A stretch of DNA of 64,000 nt from CAYZWU01 sp964482235 (GTDB lineage Bacteria > Planctomycetota > B15-G4 > CAYZWU01), in contig CAYZWU010000015.1 in the NCBI GenBank assembly GCA_964482235.1, forward strand, positions 44,358-108,357, read 5' to 3'. Position 1 is the first letter of the stretch. Each line of letters starts with the position of its first letter. The position numbers and the translations under genes were made by a program. Below are positions 37,347-45,333 of this stretch, piece by piece. Under the pieces are notes generated by a model, which saw only the letters and a list, made by a program, of their open reading frames with translations, did not search any database and had not been told where the DNA came from.

Positions 37347-38698
37347 AATCCCTCCTCCTCTTCCTTCTCGTAAAGGCCGCCCGGCGCCCTCACGACGCGT
37401 GGTGTGATCTTGAAGATGATGTCCGACTTGGCCTTGCTGATGCTCTTGTTGCGGAACAGGTAGCCGAGAATCGGGATGTCTCCGAGCAGCGGGACCTTGG
37501 AAACGACCTCGATGTCCGAGAAGGTCAGCAAGCCGCCCAGGATGAAGTCCTTTCCGTCCTCCACGCGCAGCTTGGTGGAGATGTTGCGCCTCGAGATCAC
37601 GGGAAGCTGCACCGGCCCCTCCACCAGCTCCACCGTCTCCGTGCCGGTCACCTGGGAGACCTCGGCGGAAACCTGGATCTGGATGATGTTGCCGGGCAGA
37701 AGATGGGGCACGATCACCAGCTTGATCCCCGTGGTCTTGTACTCGTAGGAGAACGACACCGTGGTGGTGGTGGCCACCGCCTTGGGGATCGGGGTCTTCT
37801 CGCTCGTCACGATCACGGCCCTGTGGCCGTTGAGGACGGTGATGCTCGGTGCGGAGACGATGTCCGAATTCGACATTCTCTGTACCAGCTCGAGCCTGGC
37901 GTCGAGACCCATCTCGTCGTGGATCCCGCCGAGGGAGAAGAGCCCGCCCCCGAAGTTCTCCGCCCCGGCCTTGAAGAGCGCCTCCGTGTTGAAGCGGGTG
38001 AGCCAGTGGTGAAGAAACACGCCGTCGGGAGGCAGGATGTTGCTCTGGAGGCCGTACTGGAGGCTGTCGCTGGCCGCCAGCTCGGCCACGGCCACCCGGA
38101 TCTCGATCATGGGCAGCTCGCTCTGGATCGTTGAAAGGAAGCTGTCCACCTCGATCAGCTTCTCCGTGCTGGTCTTCACCACGACAAGGTCGGCCACGTT
38201 GCCCGTTGCCTGGTTGTAGGTTTGAGAAAACCCGCCTATCGCTGCCACCTTCTCGGACTTCCGCGCGTCCACCAGAAAGTTCGGCTCCACGATGACGCTG
38301 TCATTCGGCTGCTTGTCGTAGGCCTTCTCGGCAGAGAGGCTGAGGCCGTCGATCTGGGCGCACATCAGGTTGACGATCGGCCCGGCCGTGCCGGCATCGA
38401 GGTAGTAATGGCGGGTGACCACGTTGTTGCCGTGGTGGTAGGTCTGGGACGCGTGCTTCTCGAAGAGGTCGTACTGCCGCGAGGCCGCCTCCTCGTAGAG
38501 GCTGACGATGTCGTCGCCCAGCGGGGGATCCACCGTGTGGCGCGGCGGGTAGGCGGTGAACGGCTGGGCGTCCTCACCGGCATAGATCATGAGCCCCTGG
38601 TCAAGAGGCGACTCGCGGCGCACCTCCTCGGTGACGCAGCCGGCAAGAAGGTACCAGGACAGGGAGGCCAGGAGCAAAAGGCTAATGATCTGTTTCAT
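37343..38698 (-). CDS. Lipoprotein with secretin domain (first of pair)
   Basis: This 451-residue protein starts at ATG 38698, preceded by AGGACGGAAAG, and has a lipobox at SWYLLAGC (Cys 21). It has an N-domain segment (VVVKTSTEKLIEVDSFLSTI near residue 160) and the secretin core with KVPLLGDIPILGYLFRNKS near 425. It is closely similar to the downstream paralogue. It opens the four-gene operon. Outer-membrane location by lipidation is expected for pilotin-free secretins; the cargo is unknown. A longer reading frame upstream has no SD. Confidence 0.85.
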   Translation of the reverse strand: MKQIISLLLLASLSWYLLAGCVTEEVRRESPLDQGLMIYAGEDAQPFTAYPPRHTVDPPLGDDIVSLYEEAASRQYDLFEKHASQTYHHGNNVVTRHYYLDAGTAGPIVNLMCAQIDGLSLSAEKAYDKQPNDSVIVEPNFLVDARKSEKVAAIGGFSQTYNQATGNVADLVVVKTSTEKLIEVDSFLSTIQSELPMIEIRVAVAELAASDSLQYGLQSNILPPDGVFLHHWLTRFNTEALFKAGAENFGGGLFSLGGIHDEMGLDARLELVQRMSNSDIVSAPSITVLNGHRAVIVTSEKTPIPKAVATTTTVSFSYEYKTTGIKLVIVPHLLPGNIIQIQVSAEVSQVTGTETVELVEGPVQLPVISRRNISTKLRVEDGKDFILGGLLTFSDIEVVSKVPLLGDIPILGYLFRNKSISKAKSDIIFKITPRVVRAPGGLYEKEEEEGL

Positions 38699-38726
38699 CT
38701 TTCCGTCCTGAAGACATCTGTAAAAA

Positions 38727-38756
38727 GGGCTTGTCATCAAAAGAGATGACAAGCCC
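38727..38756 (-). terminator. Rho-independent terminator of the Skp-like gene
   Basis: GGGCTTGTCATC (38727-38738) and GATGACAAGCCC (38745-38756) are perfect 12-bp inverted copies. In the minus direction the stem is followed by a T-run. It separates the Skp-like gene from the four-gene operon. Confidence 0.92.
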
Positions 38757-38803
38757 GGAGATCTTACACGAACGGTTCGGCCGACATCGTCCCCGTGCCG
38801 GAG

Positions 38804-39244
38804 CTACTTGGGCAAGGCCTTGATCACCGCCTTGGTGATCACAGGGATACGCACTCCCTTGCTGGCCTTGATACCGCCCTTCTCCACCACGAGATCGACT
38901 CCCTTCTCCTCGGCGACCTTCTCGATCGTTTCCCTGAAGACGCGGTTGGCCTCCTTGAGGAGAAAGGCATAGCGGGCCGAATCCTTTTTCAGCTTCTCCC
39001 TCTTGATCGCCTGATAGGCCGGGATCTTGGCAAAGATCTTGGATCGTTGCAGCACGCACGGTTTCTTGAAAGTATTCTTGTCACCGTAGTACACGTCGCC
39101 CGTCACCGTATAGGTGACCTTGTCATCGGTCTCCTCCTCCACCGCTGCGCTCAGCGTCGCGGAGAATCCGGCCATCAGGCCGAGCAGCAAGACCGTGTTG
39201 ACCAGGATGGGGAGAAAGCTCTTTTTCTCTGTCTTGGACTTCAT
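38804..39244 (-). CDS. Exported Skp/OmpH-like protein
   Basis: This 146-residue protein starts at the ATG at 39244 (GGAG upstream) and has a long signal peptide (FLPILVNTVLLLGLMAGFSATLSA). The mature part resembles the Skp/OmpH family: a helical region (KIFAKIPAYQAIKREKLKKDSARYA) and the ending GVDLVVEKGGIKASKGVRI, common to OmpH-like chaperones. Skp escorts outer-membrane proteins across the periplasm. It is short for the family, and the assignment is by pattern only. A T-run terminator follows it. Confidence 0.65.
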   Translation of the reverse strand: MKSKTEKKSFLPILVNTVLLLGLMAGFSATLSAAVEEETDDKVTYTVTGDVYYGDKNTFKKPCVLQRSKIFAKIPAYQAIKREKLKKDSARYAFLLKEANRVFRETIEKVAEEKGVDLVVEKGGIKASKGVRIPVITKAVIKALPK

Positions 39245-39575
39245 TGTTGGCTCCTCCACTCTCATCTTCCCTCGTGCCCCCTTATACCCCGATTCACTGC
39301 CACTTCCATGTTTTTTTATCGATAAAAAGATCGATTTCTTTAATAAAGCGACATACAAAAATAGGTCCAAATTTTCCCAGGGTACCCATTTTTTCCTAAA
39401 AGAAAACCTATTGGACCCTAACCGAAACTCCTGACACGATTTAAAACATACCATTTGGACGGTCCCGAAAAAGAATCCTTGCATCGCAAATCGGCAAGAA
39501 GCGAAAAAAAGGACCCTTTGGCGTAATTCTACCCAGGCTTGTCCGAAAGGTTACCTCTTTGTTAGGGTACGCGGA
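39245..39575. other. A+T-rich intergenic region with overlapping inverted repeats
   Basis: No gene seen. Two overlapping inverted pairs occur: GGTCCAA (about 39364-39370) with TTGGACC (39411-39417), and AATAGGT (about 39360-39366) with ACCTATT (39406-39412). GGGTACCC (39380-39387) is a palindrome between them. The region should hold the Skp-like gene's promoter. It separates that gene from the sigma-54 activator's end. A sigma-54 -24/-12 site was looked for and not found. Confidence 0.5.
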
Positions 39576-42500
39576 TCAGTGGTTCGTGCGGTTCGAGCGC
39601 CCCTTCAGCCGGTAGACAGCAGCGCGCGTCGAGCCGAGCCGCTCGATGAGATTCAGCCGGAGCAGCTCCTGGATGTCGCGCACTCCCGTTCTGGCGGAGA
39701 CGCCGGTCATCTCGATATACTCTCTGTTCGTCACCGTGTCCCGGGTTTCGAGCAGGGTGAGCAGCCGCGTCTGCCGCTTGTTCAGCTTCAGCGTCTCCTT
39801 CCCCCGGTCCGAGGGGAGGCGCTGTCCCGGCCGGCTGCCTGCCTCCTCATCGAAGATCAGATGAACCGGCTCGATCAGATCCTCCTTCATCACGAACATG
39901 GCGCGGTTCAGAATATTCCTGAATTCCCTGACGTTGCCGGGCCAGTGGTAGCGGTAGCACTGGTCCAGAGCGGCCGGTGACAGGCCGCGCACCTTCCTGT
40001 TGTTCTCCCTCTCGAACTCGCCGATGAACTTCCGGGCCAGACAGGGAATATCGTTCTTCCTCTCCCGAAGCGGAGGGATGGCAATGGAGATGACCTTGAG
40101 CCTGTAGTAGAGATCCTCGCGGAACCGGCCGGCCCGGATCTCCTCGCGGATATTCTTGTTGGTGGCTGCAATGATCCTCACGTCGACCTTGATCGGCTTT
40201 CCCGAGCTCCCCAGTCGCTCGACCTTCTTGTCCTGGAGCACGCGGAGCAGCTTCGCCTGCGTCCTGAGCGAGAGGTCCCCCACCTCGTCGAGGAAGATCG
40301 TGCCCCTGTCCGCAACCTCGAAGTAGCCGGCCTTGCGCTGATCCGCCCCGGTGAAGGCGCCCCTCTCGTGGCCGAAGAGCTCGCTCTCCAGGAGCGACTC
40401 CGGCAAGGCGGAGCAGCTGAGCCTCACGAAAGGCTGCTCGGCCCTGTTCGAAGACTGGTGGATCACTTCGGCCAGCACCTCCTTCCCGGACCCGGTCTCG
40501 CCGTGCAGCAGCACGGAGACGGATGACGAGGCAAAGCGCGGAATCATCGACATGACGGCGCGCATGCGCGGGGAGTCGAAGACATAACCCAGCATGTCGA
40601 GGTCGTCCGTCTCCCGGTTCTTTTCCCGCTCCTCGCCACGGCTTTCCTCGAGGATGCGGGCTGCCGCATCGAGGAGGAACTCGGCGCTCTCCGCGTCGTC
40701 GGGGCAGACCGCGATCCCGTAGCCGAGCTGCGGCATCTCCTCCATCGGCCGCCTGGTCCTGGCCTCGAGCTCGCTGATCACCGATCGAGCCAGATCCTGC
40801 GCCTTCTCCCTGTCAGCGTCGGGCATGAGGATATCGAATCCGGAAGCGCCTCCCATGCCGATCATGTACATGTCACGGCAGACGAGCCTGAGCACCAGGG
40901 CCAGCTCGGCGGCGAGAAGGCGGACAGTCTCGGATGCCGCCTTCGACACCGGCTCCCCGCTCATGAAGGCAAAGCGGACGACGGCCAGCTTTCCCCTGTC
41001 GTGTATCGTGCGATCCAGCTCCTCTGCCAGCCTGTGGAAGAAGTAGGAATGCACGTAGAAGCCCGTGTCCGGATCGCGGATCGCCAGGAGGTAGAGCCGG
41101 GCGTTCTCGAGGGAGACGGCGGTCTGCTGAGCCAGGCTCTTCAGGTACTCGGGGTTGGACGGACGGGCCGGCTCTCCGCCAAGGGGGAAGAGGATCACGA
41201 TGATGCCGAGCACCTTGCCCGGGACGGGTAGAGGCAGGATCAGCATCGGACGTCCCGGGGTGATCAGCTCCTTCTCGATCCCCTCCATCGCCTCGAAGAG
41301 CTCGCTCTCTCCGGGGTTGGAGTAGAACATGGGATCGGGCCGCTCCAGAGCCCGGCCGAAGAAGGAGGATCCCGGTTCGAAGGCGCCGCCCAGGAGCCTG
41401 CCGCGCGAATCGCCCTGCATCTTGAGGTTCTTCATCTGCGGATCGTGGAAGAAGAAGAGAGCCCTTTCCGCGGCCAGCTCGCCGGCCAGGAGGTCGAGGG
41501 CCGCCTTGACCTTCCCCTGGAAATCGAGTCCGGTGCTCAGCTCCTTCATGTTGCTGTTGAGGCGCTGCTGCTCATCCATGCGGAGCTTCAGGTCCGAGGT
41601 CATCCTGTTGAACGCCAGGGCGAGCCGCCCCATCTCGCCGCCGATCGTCTCGTCGAGCCTGAAGTCGAGGTTTCCGCGGCTCACCTCCCCGGCCCCCCGC
41701 TCCATCTTCTCGATCGGGTTCGTGATCCTGTCCGTGATGACCGATCCGATGAAGATGGCCGAGATGAGGATCAGAGCCCCGAAGATGAGGAAGAACTTCC
41801 GGCTCTCCACCTTCGCCAGGAAGATATCGAGGTACGACTGCCCCTTGAGCAACTGGGCTTCGAGGAGGACGCCGCCCTCCTCTCCGGACAGGGAGTCCGA
41901 GGCCATCAGCACGTCGCCGGCGTACTCGCCCACGAAGGGCTCCTTGCGCAGGTCGAGCCACTCTTGGATCTCCTCCTGCCGCCCGTACCGGGCCTTCGGC
42001 TTTTCCGGAATCCCGCAGTCCACGATGGGAAAACCGGTCCTGCGGGTGGTGATCAGCACGCCGTGCAGCCCGGCCCGACGGGTGAAGTCGCGCATCAACT
42101 GCTCGGTGATGTTGCCGCCGATGGAGAGTCTGAGAGAGGGATCCTCCTTCTGCACGGCCGTGCCCATGAACCGGAGGCTGCCCCAGTGGCAGGAAAGCCC
42201 GGTTTCCGTGCTGTCGAAGAGGCTGCTCCCCGAATGCTCGGGTGAATCGTAGAAAACCCGCCTCTCCCCGTCCTTGTGCTCCATCTCGAGACGGGCGGCC
42301 CGGACGAGACCGTCGTTGCGAAAGCTCTCCTTGATCAGGCGCTCGAGCAGGGCCGAGACCTCGCCGGGATCGACCGGCTCCGTCTGCAAGAGATCCCTGA
42401 GCTCGGGAGAGGACACGGCCCGCCCGGCCACATCGCCGGCTTGTGTCACGAGGTCGTGTAGCATGAACTGCCCCGCCTTGAGTGCCTCGAGGATCAGCTC

Positions 42501-45200
42501 CTCCGTCCGGTCGTCCTTCTGGCGGGCCGTGAGGTTGAACATGAACAGCGAGAGAAAGACGATGGGAACAATGGAGATCAGGATGAACAGCGAAGTCAGC
42601 TTGAGGCGGATCAGGCGGATGCGGCCGAGGAGATCGACGAAGAACATGACGAAGAAGGGAAAGAAGGCGAACACCCCTCCGATGAGGAGGATATTCCGCA
42701 GCGAATCGACGGCCGTCGTCGGATCGAGCCGCACGGCCGACCGGACCAGCAGCTTTTCCCCGCTGTCGGCAGGTACAGCCATGTAGACGCCGAGGAAGCT
42801 GCGCCCCTCGGCCTGGAACCGCCGCGCCCTGGAAAAGACGAACTCCTTCTCCGGCACGATTTCCAGTGCGTCGTCGGGCAGCGAAGTGCCCAGGAGACGT
42901 TCCGCAATCCCCGGCTCATGGCTCGATGCGCTTGCCTTCTGGTTGCGGAAGATCGTGAACCGGATCCCCTTCAGGCTCTCCAGGATTCGGGGGTGTGCGT
43001 GAAGGGTGTTGCCTTCCTCGCGGAGAAGCTGCCCCGTCACGGGCGCTTTCTCCACCCTGTAGCCGGCCGTGACCGCGGCCAGGACGAAGTCGCCGGCGCC
43101 GGACTTCGTGTTGACCACCGTGACGCTCTGCACCGGATTCGCCTTGTCGCAATCGATGCGCAGGATGTCGTAATGCATCTCGCGCCCGTCGGGCAGGGTC
43201 CACCTGTAGGCGATGTCGCTCTCCATCGACTCGGGATGCCGCGACTGGTCGAGACAGCACCAGTCCACCTGCACCCCGGCTCTGAGGCGCCGTATCGACT
43301 CCGAACCGTCCGCATGGCCGAGCACGACCTGCGCGACCTCTTCGCCGTACGTCTCGCTCTTGAGAAGGTCGAAGTCGTGGGAGGTATAGACGAGAAAGAG
43401 GACATCGGGCTTGCCGGCAATGGACAGGGTCTCGGACAGGGACCCGCTGCGTATCCTTCTCTCGCTGCCTGCCGGCATGAGGCCGTCGCGCAGAAGCGTT
43501 GGAACGCCTGTCTCGGTCTCGTTGCCGAGGCGAAAGGTCATGAACTCCCATCCCTCCCGGTTCGATGCCGGCTGAAGGCCCGTCACCCCGGACACCCAGG
43601 CCTTCACATCAGGATCCTTCAACCGGAAAAAGACGTCGGAGACGACGCGCATTCCCTTGACGGAACGTCTGGACGGAAGTGGGATCACGTACTGGTCCCA
43701 CTGTGTGCCGCCCTCCTCCCAGGCGAGGGCCCAGCTGCCTCCAGCCGGATCACGAGGAGTGCCTGGCGGACTCCCGGAGGCGCAGTCGCGAACCGCCAGG
43801 CTCACCGTGCTGGCCGTTCCGTCCGTGTAGCGGACTCCCAGCTCGAACACGTCCGAAATGGCTCCGCCCGATACCTTGCCCGGCGCCAGCGGACGCTTGA
43901 AATCGAAGCGCAGAACGGCTGCCAGAGCCGAGAGCTCTCTCTCTTCCGGTGCCGGATAGAGCATCCAGTGCCCTTCCGGTACGGGAAATCCATAGTCCAG
44001 ATAGGGGATACCGGATAGCGAGCGCTTCGTCCATCTGCCCGTTTCCGGTTCGATCACATCGTAGTGGTAGTCATCCTCGTACTTCACCTTCTCGCCCTGA
44101 AGGAAGGCAAGAAGGGATTCGGGATTCCTCAGCCCCGCCCGGCCCTGCGTGATCTCGGGGCGGTTCAGCTCCTCGAAAAGGGCGGACAGGGGGATGTAGA
44201 CATCCTCCAACTCCTTCTGGACGCTGCTCTCCTTCCATCGAACGATCACCTGCGGAGCGGCCAGGATCACGATGAGGAAGAGCGAAAAGAAGATCACGCC
44301 CAGCATCCGCCAGTTGGGCACCTGCCTCTGCACGAAAGCGTGGATCTTGCTGGAAAAGAATATCGCCACGGCAACAGCCAGGAGGGCGAGAAATCCGATC
44401 AAGGCCAGCGATCCGCTTCCACCCGCGTCGACGGCCGGCGAGGCCTTGAAGGCGGCCGTCTTCCCTTTCAGCTCGAGCAGACAGAGGTTCCAGGGACACC
44501 GGTAGAGGTCGCTCTTCCCGTTGAGGGTGATGTAGTTGCTGTGTATCTTGCCGTCCGGCAGCTCGTCATGGTCCGATATGGCCAGGTTGAAGCCGAGAAG
44601 CCCGGCCGCAGGATCGAAGTCCGGAAAGTTGAAGAGAGGGATCTTGGCCTCGAAGGTATAACCGCCGTCGATCGGCTGGTGCGCCACCTGGACGCCGACA
44701 TAGCCGTTGTCGCCGAGCACGGATTTCCTTCCGTGGAAGGAGACGCCCCACCGGCGGCCCGTGTTGTACGGCATGAGAAAGATCTGGATATCGTCGCCGC
44801 TGAATGTGTTGTCCGCCCTGTCGCCGGAAAAATCGGTGTCGAGGAATACCTCGACGGCATCGCCCTGCCACCACTCGACATCATGGTAGACGATGCAGTC
44901 GTCCAGCACCGTGCCGGCCAGAAACAGGGCGTCCCCCGAATGACGGACGGCGAACCGGGCCGAGACATCGGCCTCACCTCCCCACGATCGGCTGAGAGGA
45001 TCCCGTTCCACCGTGACGAGCTGATCTTCCCTGTCGAGACGGATGGGAAACCGCCCCTTCCATTCGGACAGATCGCCGTCGACCCTGACAGGCTCGTGAA
45101 GGGGGATTGAGGATAACTTGACCGGTATCGGCGGCTCTTCCTGCCCCTGGGGGCAGGAGAGCAGAAACAGATGGATGACGAAAGCCAGGGGAGAGATCAT
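39576..45200 (-). CDS. Membrane-bound sigma-54-dependent activator with CBM9-like, HAMP, GAF, degenerate GGDEF and AAA+ domains
   Basis: This 1874-residue protein has a signal peptide and a carbohydrate-binding family 9-like domain (about 35-245), two membrane helices (about 264-322), a large beta-rich extracytoplasmic region (about 330-825), two more helices (about 832-885), a second outside segment and a fifth helix (about 1130-1155), HAMP (about 1150-1205), GAF (about 1225-1370), a GGDEF-like domain in which GGDEF reads GGASG (about 1375-1520), a sigma-54 AAA+ domain (Walker A GETGSGKE near 1567, GAFTGA near 1613, LDEVGDLS), and a C-terminal winged-helix (about 1800-1874) instead of the usual Fis HTH. 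It should sense an outside ligand and open sigma-54 promoters. Confidence 0.9.
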   Translation of the reverse strand: MISPLAFVIHLFLLSCPQGQEEPPIPVKLSSIPLHEPVRVDGDLSEWKGRFPIRLDREDQLVTVERDPLSRSWGGEADVSARFAVRHSGDALFLAGTVLDDCIVYHDVEWWQGDAVEVFLDTDFSGDRADNTFSGDDIQIFLMPYNTGRRWGVSFHGRKSVLGDNGYVGVQVAHQPIDGGYTFEAKIPLFNFPDFDPAAGLLGFNLAISDHDELPDGKIHSNYITLNGKSDLYRCPWNLCLLELKGKTAAFKASPAVDAGGSGSLALIGFLALLAVAVAIFFSSKIHAFVQRQVPNWRMLGVIFFSLFLIVILAAPQVIVRWKESSVQKELEDVYIPLSALFEELNRPEITQGRAGLRNPESLLAFLQGEKVKYEDDYHYDVIEPETGRWTKRSLSGIPYLDYGFPVPEGHWMLYPAPEERELSALAAVLRFDFKRPLAPGKVSGGAISDVFELGVRYTDGTASTVSLAVRDCASGSPPGTPRDPAGGSWALAWEEGGTQWDQYVIPLPSRRSVKGMRVVSDVFFRLKDPDVKAWVSGVTGLQPASNREGWEFMTFRLGNETETGVPTLLRDGLMPAGSERRIRSGSLSETLSIAGKPDVLFLVYTSHDFDLLKSETYGEEVAQVVLGHADGSESIRRLRAGVQVDWCCLDQSRHPESMESDIAYRWTLPDGREMHYDILRIDCDKANPVQSVTVVNTKSGAGDFVLAAVTAGYRVEKAPVTGQLLREEGNTLHAHPRILESLKGIRFTIFRNQKASASSHEPGIAERLLGTSLPDDALEIVPEKEFVFSRARRFQAEGRSFLGVYMAVPADSGEKLLVRSAVRLDPTTAVDSLRNILLIGGVFAFFPFFVMFFVDLLGRIRLIRLKLTSLFILISIVPIVFLSLFMFNLTARQKDDRTEELILEALKAGQFMLHDLVTQAGDVAGRAVSSPELRDLLQTEPVDPGEVSALLERLIKESFRNDGLVRAARLEMEHKDGERRVFYDSPEHSGSSLFDSTETGLSCHWGSLRFMGTAVQKEDPSLRLSIGGNITEQLMRDFTRRAGLHGVLITTRRTGFPIVDCGIPEKPKARYGRQEEIQEWLDLRKEPFVGEYAGDVLMASDSLSGEEGGVLLEAQLLKGQSYLDIFLAKVESRKFFLIFGALILISAIFIGSVITDRITNPIEKMERGAGEVSRGNLDFRLDETIGGEMGRLALAFNRMTSDLKLRMDEQQRLNSNMKELSTGLDFQGKVKAALDLLAGELAAERALFFFHDPQMKNLKMQGDSRGRLLGGAFEPGSSFFGRALERPDPMFYSNPGESELFEAMEGIEKELITPGRPMLILPLPVPGKVLGIIVILFPLGGEPARPSNPEYLKSLAQQTAVSLENARLYLLAIRDPDTGFYVHSYFFHRLAEELDRTIHDRGKLAVVRFAFMSGEPVSKAASETVRLLAAELALVLRLVCRDMYMIGMGGASGFDILMPDADREKAQDLARSVISELEARTRRPMEEMPQLGYGIAVCPDDAESAEFLLDAAARILEESRGEEREKNRETDDLDMLGYVFDSPRMRAVMSMIPRFASSSVSVLLHGETGSGKEVLAEVIHQSSNRAEQPFVRLSCSALPESLLESELFGHERGAFTGADQRKAGYFEVADRGTIFLDEVGDLSLRTQAKLLRVLQDKKVERLGSSGKPIKVDVRIIAATNKNIREEIRAGRFREDLYYRLKVISIAIPPLRERKNDIPCLARKFIGEFERENNRKVRGLSPAALDQCYRYHWPGNVREFRNILNRAMFVMKEDLIEPVHLIFDEEAGSRPGQRLPSDRGKETLKLNKRQTRLLTLLETRDTVTNREYIEMTGVSARTGVRDIQELLRLNLIERLGSTRAAVYRLKGRSNRTNH

Positions 45201-45282
45201 GAGCCCCGCCGCCGGATCGAAGCGCTCTGGCTGATCGGGAGTCTACCGCAACGATATCACGCGCGCTCCGGTCTTGCTCTAC

Positions 45283-45327
45283 CCCGCCGCTGAAAAGAAA
45301 CGGTGAGCGTTTTTTCGCAGCGGCGGG
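45283..45327 (-). terminator. Strong hairpin after pnp
   Basis: CCCGCCGCTG (45283-45292) and CAGCGGCGGG (45318-45327) pair perfectly, and A/T-rich inner segments extend the stem. It starts 6 bases past the pnp stop. There is no clear T-run after it in the minus direction, so it may stabilise the mRNA 3' end as well as, or instead of, terminating. Confidence 0.55.
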
Positions 45328-45333
45328 ATCAAA

